64,000 nucleotides of DNA, taken from the NCBI RefSeq assembly GCF_009696325.1, contig NZ_VUME01000001.1, forward strand, positions 248,001 through 312,000, read 5' to 3'. The notes under the pieces are model-generated. The model saw only the letters and a list, made by a program, of their open reading frames with translations. It was not told the origin of the DNA and ran no database searches. Each line of letters begins with the position of its first letter. Within the stretch, counting starts at the first letter, position 1. Position numbers and translations under genes: made by a program. This DNA is from Collinsella sp. WCA1-178-WT-3 (M1) (GTDB lineage Bacteria > Actinomycetota > Coriobacteriia > Coriobacteriales > Coriobacteriaceae). Positions 9,416 through 18,451 of the stretch are shown piece by piece.

Positions 9416-9862
9416 ATGACCGACATCGATCGCACGGCTCAGCTCGAGCGCGTCTGCTCGTATCTCAGACGCATTCCGGCGTGGTATCTTGCCACGACCG
9501 ATGCAAACGACGGGCATCAGCCCCGCGTGAGGCCGTTTTCGTTTGCCATGGTCGATAACGACAAGCTGTGGTTTTGCACGTCGCGCGACAAGGACGTGTG
9601 GGCGGAGTTGAGCAAGAATCCCAAGTTTGAGGTATCGGGCTGGAAGCCGGGGGAGTGCTGGATCGTGTTAACTGGCGAGGCCGCACTCGAGGACGATGCA
9701 TTCGTGAGTGACAAGGTGCGCCAGACGGGCTTTAAGCACATGGTGGGCATTGGCGAGCAACACGATAGTGCCAACGATGGCCGCCTTGCGTTCTTCTCGG
9801 TCCGCAACATTGCCGCGCGGTTCTGCGATATCGACGGCAGCGAAGAGCTCCTCGAGCTTTAA
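9416..9862 (+). CDS. Pyridoxamine 5'-phosphate oxidase-like flavin-binding protein (copy 1)
   Basis: 148 residues of the split beta-barrel, flavin-binding fold: RIPAWYLATTD, RVRPFSFAMVDNDKLWFCTS, KDVWAELSKNPKFEVSGW and a C-terminal LAFFSVRNIAARFCDIDG. Such small proteins usually bind FMN or F420 and reduce quinone-like or other small molecules; the substrate is unknown. AAAGGGG precedes the ATG. It lies 30 nt after ecfT, so it may be read from the FMN-controlled operon, consistent with a flavin-dependent protein. Confidence 0.8.
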   Translation: MTDIDRTAQLERVCSYLRRIPAWYLATTDANDGHQPRVRPFSFAMVDNDKLWFCTSRDKDVWAELSKNPKFEVSGWKPGECWIVLTGEAALEDDAFVSDKVRQTGFKHMVGIGEQHDSANDGRLAFFSVRNIAARFCDIDGSEELLEL

Positions 9863-9916
9863 TTTCCCAAATTAGCTGCCCATTCCAAAAAGACTGGTCA
9901 GATGACAGGAGGAAAC

Positions 9917-10327
9917 GTGGACGGATTGAATGCGGTGCTGGAGTATCTGACGTCGGTGCCGGCGTGGTACCTAGCGACGAGCGTGGACGGGCAGCCGCAT
10001 GTGCGTCCGTTCTCGTTTGCGCAGATTCAGGACGGCAAGCTGTGGTTTGTAACGGCGCGCACCAAAGATGTGTGGCAAGAGCTGCTGCAAAACCAGCGCT
10101 TTGAGGCCACGAGTTGGTGGCCGGGCCATGGTTGGTTGATCCTGCGCGGACGTGCGGGTCTGGACGACCGGGCTTCGGATGAAATGCGCGAGGCCGGGTG
10201 GAAGCATCTTGAGCGCTTGAGCGAGCACTATGAGGGGCCTAACGATCCCACGCTCGTCTTCTTTAGCGTCGAGGACCCCGAGGCTTTTATCTGCAATCAC
10301 GACGAATGGGTTCCGGTCGAGCTCTAG
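9917..10327 (+). CDS. Pyridoxamine 5'-phosphate oxidase-like flavin-binding protein (copy 2)
   Basis: 136 residues, a clear paralog of the gene just upstream: SVPAWYLATSVDGQPHVRPF, KLWFVTARTKDVWQELLQNQ and LVFFSVEDPEAFIC match position for position. It is a split-barrel flavoprotein of unknown substrate. The start is taken as GTG at 9917 because a perfect AGGAGG (9907-9912) lies just before it; the in-frame ATG at 9902 would put the Shine-Dalgarno inside the coding region. The 54-nt gap to copy 1 suggests co-transcription and tandem duplication. Confidence 0.8.
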   Translation: MDGLNAVLEYLTSVPAWYLATSVDGQPHVRPFSFAQIQDGKLWFVTARTKDVWQELLQNQRFEATSWWPGHGWLILRGRAGLDDRASDEMREAGWKHLERLSEHYEGPNDPTLVFFSVEDPEAFICNHDEWVPVEL

Positions 10328-10490
10328 GCTGCTCTGGGCGACCCTTAAGTTTGGTATTCCGTATAAGGTGGGCTCTGCATTGGCCAGCAGCATGATGCGC
10401 TGCGGCTAATGCAGAGCTCGATTATTTTTTTGTCAATTCTTTCAAGCGAATGTGTCGGGTATGTTTCAATGCATGAAGACACAAATTATT

Positions 10491-10504
10491 TGCGTAAATA
10501 TGCA
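10491..10504. promoter_or_regulatory. Candidate ArgR operator (ARG box) upstream of argC
   Basis: TGCGTAAATATGCA is a near-palindrome fitting the ArgR box pattern TGNAT-WWWW-ATNCA with one mismatch. It lies 87 nt before the argC start in a 264-nt gap that is locally A/T-rich. The rest of the gap shows no gene. A second box needed for tight repression is not clearly visible. Confidence 0.4.
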
Positions 10505-10591
10505 TTCTCGGGTGCTAAAGTTTCAACCTACCTCATAACGACAGCTGCGGAATGCGCAACGACGCATAAGACCGCAGACAAGGAGTCCGAT

Positions 10592-11662
10592 ATGTCTTTA
10601 AAGGTTGGAATCGTCGGCGCGGCTGGATATGCCGGTGCTGAGCTTATTCGCCTCGTGCTCGGCCATCCCGAGTTTGAACTTGTTGCCATTACGTCCAACG
10701 CCGATGCCGGCCAGTTGCTGTCCGCGGTGTATCCGAGCTTTGCTGGCGTGAGCGATCTGGTTTTCACCACGCATGACGCCCCTGAACTCAAGAGCTGCGA
10801 TGCGGTTTTTCTCGCCGTGCCGCACACGGCTGCCATGGCACAGGTGCCCGCTCTGCTTGCATCGGGTGTCTCTTGCTTTGATCTTTCGGCCGATTACCGT
10901 CTGAGCGACGCGTCCGTCTTTGAGACATGGTATGCCGCCGAGCACACGAGCCCCGAGTTGCTTAAAACACGTGCCTTCGGTCTGCCCGAGTTGTTCTACC
11001 AGGACTTAGAGACCGCTGCTTCCAGCCATGCCGCTGGCAAGCCCGTACTGGTCGCCTGCGCCGGTTGCTATCCCACCGCAACGAGTCTTGCTGCCGCGCC
11101 TGCCGTGCGTGCGGGCTGGGTGGCCCAGAGCGGCCCCGTAGTCGTCGACGCCATCAGTGGCGTGACGGGTGCCGGTAAGTCGTGCAACACCCGCACCCAT
11201 TTTTGCAGCGCGGACGAGAATCTGGAGGCCTATGGCGTAGGAAAACATCGCCATACGCCAGAAATCGAGCAAATTCTGGGCCTTACCGATCGCGTCGTCT
11301 TTACTCCGCACCTGGCACCGCTCAAGCGCGGCCTGCTCTCTACGGTGACGCTGCCGCTCGCAACGCAGGCTCTCGAAGCGCTGACTCTTGAGGATGCCGT
11401 CGACCATTACAAGAAGTTCTACGCCGGTCGTACCTTTGTGCGCGTGCTCGATGCCGGCCAGCAGCCCAAGACGGCTTCGGTTGTCGGTACCAATGCCGCC
11501 CAGATCGGCCTTGCGCTCAACAAGCGTGCGGGCGTGCTGGTGGCGACGGGCGCCATCGACAATTTGTGCAAGGGCGCTGCGGGCCAGGCGGTCCAGTGCG
11601 CCAACATCGTCTTTGGTTTTGACGAGCGACGAGGCTTGCCCACAGTGGCGTGCCCGGTGTAG
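10592..11662 (+). CDS. argC: N-acetyl-gamma-glutamyl-phosphate reductase
   Basis: 356 residues. It catalyses the NADPH-dependent reduction of N-acetylglutamyl phosphate, the third step toward ornithine. Visible: the Rossmann start VGIVGAAGYAGAELIRLVLGHP, the catalytic cysteine in LVACAGCYPTATSL near residue 157, GVTGAGK, and HRHTPEIEQ. The ATG at 10592 follows AAGGAG; the longer in-frame start at 10409 adds a stretch unlike the family. It leads the argCJBD cluster. Confidence 0.96.
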   Translation: MSLKVGIVGAAGYAGAELIRLVLGHPEFELVAITSNADAGQLLSAVYPSFAGVSDLVFTTHDAPELKSCDAVFLAVPHTAAMAQVPALLASGVSCFDLSADYRLSDASVFETWYAAEHTSPELLKTRAFGLPELFYQDLETAASSHAAGKPVLVACAGCYPTATSLAAAPAVRAGWVAQSGPVVVDAISGVTGAGKSCNTRTHFCSADENLEAYGVGKHRHTPEIEQILGLTDRVVFTPHLAPLKRGLLSTVTLPLATQALEALTLEDAVDHYKKFYAGRTFVRVLDAGQQPKTASVVGTNAAQIGLALNKRAGVLVATGAIDNLCKGAAGQAVQCANIVFGFDERRGLPTVACPV

Positions 11663-11796
11663 CACATTCGATTATTAACGATTTGGTAGTCGGGTATCGA
11701 GTTTGGCGCCACTTTTAAGCTGGTCTCATGATTGTGGCTGGCATGGCGCACCAACCGATGCCCATTTTTTGTTTGACATAAGGAGTCGTAAAGACG

Positions 11797-13065
11797 ATGA
11801 ATGCTGAGCAGTTCGATATCAAGATCCGTGCCGTAGAGGGCGGCGTAACGGCGGCAGCCGGCTTTAAGGCGGCGGGCATCCATGCCGGATTCCGCAAGAA
11901 TCCCGAGCGCCTGGATTACGCGCTCGTTGTGCCCGATAAACCCTGTCCCGGGGCCGGCGTGTTTACGACTAACCGCTTTTGTGCGGCGCCCGTGCAGGTG
12001 AGCCGTGCCAACCTGGGCGGTACGGACAAGGGCTATGGCATCATCGCCGGTGTTTCAATCAACTCCGGCAACGCGAACGCCGCCACGGGCGAGACCGGTC
12101 TTGCCTGTGCGCGTGAGACGTGTAACATCGCCTCGCAGGTCATTGGCTGTGAACCCCAACAGATTTTAGTTGCCTCCACGGGCGTGATCGGACAGATTCT
12201 GCCGATCGACACGTTTGAGACGGCAATTCCGTCCGCCTACGAGGCACTCTCTGCCCATGGCGGCGCCGATGCAGCCCGTGCCATCATGACGACCGATACG
12301 CATTCCAAGGAGTATGCCGTGTGTTACCGCAGCGAGGCCGCGGGGCACGCAGGCAATACCTATACGGTGGGCGGCATGTGCAAGGGATCGGGCATGATCA
12401 TGCCCAATATGGCCACCATGATCGCGGTCATTACTACCGATGCCCCCGTCGAGTCGGCGGCGCTCCACACCCTACTGCTCTCGACCGTTAAACAGACCTT
12501 TAATAAAGTGACGGTCGATTCCGATACCTCGACCAACGACACCTGTATCATGCTGGCTTCTGGCGCTGCCGCCGCGGATGACGAGGCCATCGTCGAGGGC
12601 ACTGACGCCTTTGACGAATTGGCCTTTGCCGTTCACGAGGTGTGCGAGAGCCTGGCGCGTAACATCGCGGCCGATGGCGAGGGTGCGTCAAAGCTCGTGA
12701 CGGTTAACGTCACCGGCGCCGCCAACGACGAGGAAGCCGATATCGCCGCCCGCGCCGTCGCCAACTCGCCGCTCGTCAAGACCTGCATCGCTGGCCACGA
12801 CTGCAATTGGGGTCGCGTTGCCATGGCGCTCGGCAAGTGCGGCGTAAAGTTTAATCAGGAAGACGTTTCCATCGACATGATGGGCATGCCCGTCTGCCGC
12901 GATGGCCTGACTGTTCCTTTTGACGAGGACGAGGCCCTGCGACGTTTTGAGGCGCCCGAGATCGTGATTTCGGCCGACCTGGGTGCAGGCGACGCGGCAA
13001 CGACCGTGTGGACCTGTGACCTCACGCACGAGTACATCTCAATCAATGGTGACTACCGCTCCTAG
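11797..13065 (+). CDS. argJ: Bifunctional ornithine acetyltransferase / N-acetylglutamate synthase
   Basis: 422 residues. ArgJ transfers the acetyl group from N-acetylornithine to glutamate, making the pathway cyclic; bifunctional forms also use acetyl-CoA. The self-cleavage site is visible in MCKGSGMIMPNMATMIAV, where the Thr of MATM becomes the new N-terminus of the beta chain. SGNANAATGE and CNWGRVAMALGKCGV are further family marks. ATAAGGAG lies upstream. Because argJ is present, no argE deacetylase is required. Confidence 0.96.
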   Translation: MNAEQFDIKIRAVEGGVTAAAGFKAAGIHAGFRKNPERLDYALVVPDKPCPGAGVFTTNRFCAAPVQVSRANLGGTDKGYGIIAGVSINSGNANAATGETGLACARETCNIASQVIGCEPQQILVASTGVIGQILPIDTFETAIPSAYEALSAHGGADAARAIMTTDTHSKEYAVCYRSEAAGHAGNTYTVGGMCKGSGMIMPNMATMIAVITTDAPVESAALHTLLLSTVKQTFNKVTVDSDTSTNDTCIMLASGAAAADDEAIVEGTDAFDELAFAVHEVCESLARNIAADGEGASKLVTVNVTGAANDEEADIAARAVANSPLVKTCIAGHDCNWGRVAMALGKCGVKFNQEDVSIDMMGMPVCRDGLTVPFDEDEALRRFEAPEIVISADLGAGDAATTVWTCDLTHEYISINGDYRS

Positions 13066-13146
13066 ACTCCAGGCACGCTGCGCATCTCGCCGCGATTGCG
13101 GGCAGCGGAGCACAGCGCGATAACGATACGAAAGACGAGGCAGATT

Positions 13147-14127
13147 ATGAAATTCGCACGCGATTGTCGTTCGAGCGAATCCAACGAAGCAACTGCGCAG
13201 CTGCTGTTCGAAGCGCTGCCGTGGATTAAAAACCTGACCGGCAAGACGGTCGTTATCAAGTATGGCGGGGCCGCCATGGTAGACGAGCAACTGCGTCGCG
13301 ACGTGATGAGCGACATCGTTTTGCTCAAGATTATCGGCATGTGCCCCGTCATCGTGCATGGCGGCGGTAAAGCCATCAACGAGGCGCTGAGCCATTACGA
13401 TATGCCCGTCGAGTTTAAGAACGGTCAGCGCGTGACCACGCCGGCGACCATGGATATCGTGCGCGAGGTGCTGGGCGGCAAGGTTAACCAGGAGCTGGTG
13501 GCGGCAATCAACCACCACGGTAACTTGGCCGTGGGCGTATCGGGCAGCGACGCCGGCACGCTCATCGCCGAGCCGCTCGACCCCGAGCTCGGACGCGTGG
13601 GCAAAGTGACGCATGTCAACACCGACTACATCGAGCACTTGCTCGATAGCGAGTATATTCCCGTCATCGCTACCGTTGCGGCGGGGGAGGACGGTGGCTT
13701 CTTCAATATCAACGCCGACACCGCCGCCGGTGCCGTTGCGGCGGCGCTCCACGCGCACAAGGCGATCTTTTTGACCGACGTCGACGGCCTGTACAAGGAC
13801 TTTAGCGATAAAGACTCGCTCATCTCCAACCTAACGCTCGACGAGGTTAATGAGATGCTCTACGGTGGCGAGGTCGATAAGGGCATGATTCCCAAACTGC
13901 GCGCGGCCGTCGATGCGCTTGTCGGCGGCGTATTTCGCGCTCACATCATTAACGGTACCACGCCGCATTCGCTGCTCCTGGAGCTGCTGACCGATGCCGG
14001 CGTCGGCACCGTGATCCACTCTACCGAGACGGCCTACGAATTTGATACGCACCCGCACCCGCTTTCGACCTTTGCGGCGCGCCTGACCGAGAACCTCGAC
14101 GAGGTCGAGAAGCTCCAGACGGTCTAG
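13147..14127 (+). CDS. argB: Acetylglutamate kinase
   Basis: 326 residues. It phosphorylates N-acetylglutamate with ATP, the second step of ornithine synthesis. Visible amino-acid-kinase motifs: VVIKYGGAAMVDE, VIVHGGGKAINEAL, NINADTAAGAVAAALHA and KGMIPKLRAAVDAL. The chosen ATG at 13147 has ACGAGG upstream and fits the family length; the in-frame start at 13096 adds 17 poorly fitting residues. The N-terminal helix before the kinase core is typical of arginine-inhibited enzymes, so end-product feedback is plausible but not shown. Confidence 0.96.
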   Translation: MKFARDCRSSESNEATAQLLFEALPWIKNLTGKTVVIKYGGAAMVDEQLRRDVMSDIVLLKIIGMCPVIVHGGGKAINEALSHYDMPVEFKNGQRVTTPATMDIVREVLGGKVNQELVAAINHHGNLAVGVSGSDAGTLIAEPLDPELGRVGKVTHVNTDYIEHLLDSEYIPVIATVAAGEDGGFFNINADTAAGAVAAALHAHKAIFLTDVDGLYKDFSDKDSLISNLTLDEVNEMLYGGEVDKGMIPKLRAAVDALVGGVFRAHIINGTTPHSLLLELLTDAGVGTVIHSTETAYEFDTHPHPLSTFAARLTENLDEVEKLQTV

Positions 14128-14195
14128 CTGGTTAGAAATCGTCACACCGTTACACCCACAGTCCGCGCCGCCTGGCGCTTAACGAAAGGCATCTC

Positions 14196-15479
14196 ATGTC
14201 ACTTGCAGCTCAACAATCGCTCGAATCCCACTACGTTATGCAAACCTTTGGCCGCTCGCCGGTCGAGTTTGTCGAGGGCCACGGCATGAAGCTCACCGGC
14301 GACGATGGTCGCGAATATCTCGATTTTCTTGCAGGTATTGGCGTATGCAGCCTAGGCCACGGCAACCCGGCGGTGCTCTCGGCGCTCGAGGCCCAGGCCA
14401 AAAAGCTCCTGCATGTCTCCAACTACTTCTACATTGAGCAGCGCGGCCAGGTCGCGGCGTTGCTGTCCAAGCTCGCCAACGACGATGCGGACGGTGCGCG
14501 CGTGCTTGCCGACGCGATTGCCGCTGGCGACGAGACCACGGCGGCGGCGCTTGGCGCTCCGGCTGCGGGCGAGCAGGTGTGGGAGACGTTCTTTGCCAAT
14601 TCCGGTGCCGAGGCCAACGAGGGGTCTATGAAGCTCGCGCGTCTGTATGCCAAACGTGCCGGCAACGGTGGCAACACCATCGTGTGTATGCGCGGCGGAT
14701 TTCATGGTCGTACGCTCGAGACCATTGCGGCGACCATGCAGGATTGGCTGCAGGACAGTTTCCGCCCGCTGCCGGGTGGCTTTGTGGCATGCACACCCAA
14801 CGATGTAGATGAACTGCGCACAATCTTTAAGCAGCTGGGAAGCGAGATTTGCGCTGTGATGCTCGAGCCGATCCAGGGCGAAAGCGGTGTGCATCCCATG
14901 ACCGAGGAGTTTATGGCGGCGGCGCGCGACTTGGCACACGAGGTAGGTGCCGTGCTTATCGCCGATGAGGTCCAGTGTGGTATTTTCCGCTCCGGCAAGC
15001 CGTTTGCGTTCCAGACTTATGGTGTGGAGCCCGATATCATGAGTCTTGCCAAGGGCATCGCCGACGGCGTGCCCATGGGTGCCGTGGTGGCAAAGAAAGA
15101 AATCGCTGACATCTTTAAGCCCGGCGACCATGGTTCGACCTTCGGCGGCAGCTGCTTGGCCATCGCGGCGTGTGCCGCGACGCTCTCCGCGCTTGTGCGC
15201 GGTGACTACGCAGACCATGCCGCCAAGGTGGGTACCTATATGGAGGCAAGGCTCGCCAAGCTGCCGCATGTTACCGAGGTGCGTGGTCGCGGCCTAATGC
15301 TCGGCTGCGATTTGGACGATGCTGCGGGTGATGCGCACGACGTTGTGGCTCGCGCATTGGTGGCTGGTGCCGTGATTAACGCTACAGGTGCACATACACT
15401 GCGCTTCTTGCCGCCGCTCGTGTGCGAGGAAGCCGATGTAGACAGCCTAATCGAGATACTGGCGGGTGTTTTAGCTTAG
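14196..15479 (+). CDS. argD: Acetylornithine aminotransferase
   Basis: 427 residues, PLP-dependent class III aminotransferase converting N-acetylglutamate semialdehyde to N-acetylornithine. Visible: YLDFLAGIGVCSLGHGNP, FFANSGAEANE, RGGFHGRT, LIADEVQCGIFRSG and the PLP lysine in SLAKGIADGVPMGA near residue 285. It is about 25-30 residues longer than usual because of an Ala/Asp-rich insertion around residues 95-125 (DDADGARVLADAI and following). It closes the argCJBD run; argF, argG and argH are not in this window. Confidence 0.95.
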   Translation: MSLAAQQSLESHYVMQTFGRSPVEFVEGHGMKLTGDDGREYLDFLAGIGVCSLGHGNPAVLSALEAQAKKLLHVSNYFYIEQRGQVAALLSKLANDDADGARVLADAIAAGDETTAAALGAPAAGEQVWETFFANSGAEANEGSMKLARLYAKRAGNGGNTIVCMRGGFHGRTLETIAATMQDWLQDSFRPLPGGFVACTPNDVDELRTIFKQLGSEICAVMLEPIQGESGVHPMTEEFMAAARDLAHEVGAVLIADEVQCGIFRSGKPFAFQTYGVEPDIMSLAKGIADGVPMGAVVAKKEIADIFKPGDHGSTFGGSCLAIAACAATLSALVRGDYADHAAKVGTYMEARLAKLPHVTEVRGRGLMLGCDLDDAAGDAHDVVARALVAGAVINATGAHTLRFLPPLVCEEADVDSLIEILAGVLA

Positions 15480-15608
15480 CGCCATCAGGCATAGCAGTTT
15501 GAAGCGGGTTCCAGACCGTCACGTGCCGTTTGGCGCACGATTGGGCGAACTGGAGCCCGTTTTGCTATCGATTTACCATGGCTGGGATAGGCCGTATGCA
15601 AAAAAGAA

Positions 15609-15658
15609 AGGCCCCCATCGCTGGAGGCCTAACAATTCAGTGGTGGGCGATGAGGGAT
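15609..15658 (-). repeat. Copy of the tRNA-Val 3' end plus terminator-like hairpin
   Basis: Positions 15633-15658 repeat exactly the 26 bp at 15820-15845, which spans the last 18 nt of tRNA-Val plus flanking bases. On the minus strand the copy is followed by its own hairpin (AGGCC/GGCCT, 15609-15630) and a U-rich run. A stray T-arm-like string GGGTTCGAATCCC lies at about 15760-15772 on the plus strand between the two copies. The arrangement looks like a decayed tRNA cluster or a remnant of tRNA-targeted integration. Confidence 0.6.
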
Positions 15659-15792
15659 GTCCGCGTGCGGCTGGCGCCGCCCGCGCCCCGCTTCGTCGCT
15701 CCGCTCCTCGCGTGCTGCGCTGGAAAACGCTTCGCGTTTCCTCAGCTCCGCACCCTTGCGGGTTCGAATCCCTCTGCACTGGGCGCAAACAA

Positions 15793-15818
15793 AAACGGTC
15801 CCCTTGCGAGGACCGTTT
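15793..15818 (-). terminator. Terminator of tRNA-Val
   Basis: AAACGGTCC and GGACCGTTT pair around an 8-nt loop; on the minus strand a T-rich run (GTTTTTGTTTG) follows, directly downstream of the tRNA. Confidence 0.75.
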
Positions 15819-15827
15819 CCAATTCAG

Positions 15828-15903
15828 TGGTGGGCGATGAGGGATTCGAACCCCCAGCCTTGTGCGTGTAAAGCACCTGCGCTAACCGTTGCGCCAATCG
15901 CCC
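15828..15903 (-). tRNA. tRNA-Val (anticodon TAC)
   Basis: 76 nt including an encoded CCA. The acceptor stem GGGCGAT/ATCGCCC, anticodon loop TTTACAC and T-loop GGTTCGAATCC are all visible on the minus strand. A minus-strand -10 box TATACT (15914-15919) with a GTGAAC-like -35 (15936-15941), spacer 16, lies upstream. Confidence 0.95.
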
Positions 15904-15960
15904 GCGGGAATTGAGTATAGCGGAAACCCTGCGGGGTTCACCGCTAATTCATAACGAAAT

Positions 15961-17829
15961 CTAAGCGGAGACTTCGGTGCCCTTGTTCTCGTCGATAAAG
16001 AAGCGCTTGTACCAAATGAGGAACGTCAGCGTGGTGTAGATCTTGCGCTGGTTGAGCGCGCGGCCCTCAAAGTGATCGTCGAGCAGCTTCATGAGCGCAT
16101 CGGTGTCAAAGAAATCGGCAGCCCACGGTGCGGTGAAGTACTCCTTGACGTAGTCGTAGTATTTCTGCTCGCGCAGCCAGAACTTAACTGGCACCGGGAA
16201 GCCAACCTTCTTGCGTGTTGCCCACTCATCGGGCAGCGTGCGATTGGCGGCGTGGCGCAGGACAAGTTTGCAGCCCTCTTCGTTGACACGGTAGTTGGCG
16301 GGAATATGCTCGGCGAACTCCATGACCTTTTTGTCCAGGAACGGAACGCGGAGCTCCAGGGAGTGTGCCATGCACATCTTGTCTGCCTTGAGCAGGATGT
16401 CGCCCGGAAGCCACATGTTCATATCCAGGTATTGCTTCTTAGAGAGCTCGCAGCAGTCGGGGACCTGCTTGTAGTACTCTGCGCACATTTCGGAGGCGTT
16501 CTTGCCGGTGTCGTAAGCTGGCTTGAGAACCTCGTCAACCTCGGACGGGTCGAACACCTTTGCCTGGCCCACGTACCAGCGCTCGGGGACCTCGGCGCAC
16601 TTGGTCAGGAAGTTGTGACCCTTAAAGTAGGGGAGATGCTGAACGAGCGAGCCCAGGGCACGGCGCACGCCGAGCGGCACGCGCTTCTTGAAGGATCGCA
16701 TCTCGGGGGTGTCCTCGTACCACTCGTACCCGGCAAACAGCTCGTCGGCGCCCTCGCCCGAAAGGACGACGGTAACTTCCTCGGCGGCCATCTGTGCCAG
16801 ATAGTACAGCGGTACGCTGGAGAGGTTCGATTGCGGCTCGTCCATGTGGTACTGGATATCGGGTAGCGCGTCGAAGAACTCGTCGGCGGTGATCATCTTG
16901 CGCACGTTCTTAATGCCAAGCTTGTCGGAAAGCTCGGCGGCGTAGTTGGTCTCGTTGAAGTTCTTGTAGTCAAAGCCGACGGAATACGTGGTGTCGGGCA
17001 TGAGGCAGGCGGCAATGTAGCTGGAGTCGACGCCGCCGGAGAGGAACGAGCCAACTTTAACATCGGCGATGCGGTGCGCGGCAACGCTCTCGTGCACGAC
17101 CTTGTCGCACTCGTCCACGTACTCCTCGAAGCTCTTGGAGTTGTCATCGGTAAAGTCGCAGCTCCAGTAGCGCTTGATATCCATAGTGTTGGTCGTAAGG
17201 TCGTACGTAAAGCAATGCGCGGGGGCAAGCTTGAACACGCCCTTAAAGAACGTCTCCTCCGTGGCAGGGAACTGCAGCGTGAGGTAGGGACGCAGCGCGT
17301 CGCGGTTGACGGCCTTCTCAAACTTGGGGTGGTCCAGGAAGCTCTTGATCTCGGAGCCAAACAGCAGCGAGCCGTCGGAGGCCCGGTAGTAATAGAACGG
17401 CTTGATGCCAAAGATGTCACGGGCGCCGAAGAGCTTGTTCCTGTTCTGGTCGTGAATCACGAACGCATACATGCCGCGCAGGCGGTTGACCAGGTCCTCG
17501 CCCCACTCCTCGTAGCCGTGCACCAGGACCTCGGTGTCGGCGTTGCAGTGGAAGACGTAGCCGGCAGCCTCGAGCTCGGCGCGAAGCTCCTGGAAGTTGT
17601 AGATCTCGCCGTTGAAGACGATGGTGACCTTGCCGTCATCGCTCGACATGGGCTGAGCGCCAGCCTCGGAAAGGTCGAGAATCGAAAGACGGCGGAAGCC
17701 GAGGGCGACGTTATCGACGATGTGCTGGCCACCCATATCCGGCCCGCGATGGATGATGCGATTCATCATGGCCGTGAGAACCAGCTCACTCTGTTCATCT
17801 GTACCGGTAAAACCGACAAAACCGCACAT
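15961..17829 (-). CDS. asnB: Asparagine synthetase, glutamine-hydrolysing
   Basis: 622 residues. The enzyme amidates aspartate using glutamine and ATP. The start is set at 17829 so that Cys2 becomes the N-terminal catalytic nucleophile (MCGFVGFTG); a longer frame from 17892 would bury it. AAAGGA precedes this ATG. The glutaminase domain (1 to ~210) has RRLSILDLSEAGAQPM and FNGEIYNF; the synthetase domain has the PP-loop SFLSGGVDSSYIAA near residue 248 and SGEGADELFAGYEWY. It stands alone, convergent with the argD side. Confidence 0.95.
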   Translation of the reverse strand: MCGFVGFTGTDEQSELVLTAMMNRIIHRGPDMGGQHIVDNVALGFRRLSILDLSEAGAQPMSSDDGKVTIVFNGEIYNFQELRAELEAAGYVFHCNADTEVLVHGYEEWGEDLVNRLRGMYAFVIHDQNRNKLFGARDIFGIKPFYYYRASDGSLLFGSEIKSFLDHPKFEKAVNRDALRPYLTLQFPATEETFFKGVFKLAPAHCFTYDLTTNTMDIKRYWSCDFTDDNSKSFEEYVDECDKVVHESVAAHRIADVKVGSFLSGGVDSSYIAACLMPDTTYSVGFDYKNFNETNYAAELSDKLGIKNVRKMITADEFFDALPDIQYHMDEPQSNLSSVPLYYLAQMAAEEVTVVLSGEGADELFAGYEWYEDTPEMRSFKKRVPLGVRRALGSLVQHLPYFKGHNFLTKCAEVPERWYVGQAKVFDPSEVDEVLKPAYDTGKNASEMCAEYYKQVPDCCELSKKQYLDMNMWLPGDILLKADKMCMAHSLELRVPFLDKKVMEFAEHIPANYRVNEEGCKLVLRHAANRTLPDEWATRKKVGFPVPVKFWLREQKYYDYVKEYFTAPWAADFFDTDALMKLLDDHFEGRALNQRKIYTTLTFLIWYKRFFIDENKGTEVSA

Positions 17830-18451
17830 GCAAGATCCTTTCTGCTGACGGCTTAGGTCCGCTGCCGCAAGGTTTGCAGCAGTCGATATCAATCAATCCT
17901 TACTATCATGCCAATCTTTTGCTTCGTGATGGGGCATAAGCGCCGAGGGGACCGAAAAACCACGGCCCGCACGTTGGGTGAAGCGGCGGGCCGCGACTAC
18001 GATGATTACTGTGTGCGAGAGCGCGAGAGGGGCTAGCGCTTGCCGCGCTCGGCAAGGCGGTGCCCTACCTTGGTGACGACGTGGATGAGCGGAATCGTCA
18101 CAACCAGATAGTAGAGTGCGGCGCAAATGTAGGGTGTGATGTTGCCCGTGGTGGCCGTGAGGTTTTTTGGAGAACAGCATGAGTTCCATGACGCCGACGC
18201 TCGAAAGCAGCGACGTGTCCTTGTAGAGCATGACAAACTCACTGGTCATCCCCGCATCGCGCGCATTTGTAGGGCGGGGGTTTTGTTATTTCGAATTAAC
18301 CGTGCGCTGGTCCTTGCAAGTTTTTAGGGTGCTGAGACACTCGCAAGGTCAGGTGGCATATTAGGATGGTTGATAATACAGGGGCGCGACCGGATTCATC
18401 TGGGACGGTTTTTGCTCTTTTAAGGTTAGGTTTAGCGAGAAAGGTCGTTAT
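17830..18451. other. Gap between asnB and murE holding only a permease remnant
   Basis: About 620 nt. It contains the permease pseudogene at 18033-18249; the remainder shows no gene. A CCTTGC/GCAAGG inverted pair lies around 18312-18343. No sure promoter for murE could be picked. Confidence 0.5.
18033..18249 (-). pseudogene. Amino-acid ABC transporter permease, C-terminal fragment with frameshift
   Basis: The minus strand encodes the end of a HisM/GlnP-type permease split over two frames: TSEFVMLYKDTSLLSSVG in one and NITPYICAALYYLVVTIPL in the next. The frames join at an A6 run (T6 on the plus strand, 18163-18168); removing one A restores a continuous sequence. The 5' two thirds of the gene are missing and the binding-protein and ATPase genes are absent. 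It is a clear relic of a lost polar amino-acid importer. Confidence 0.8.
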
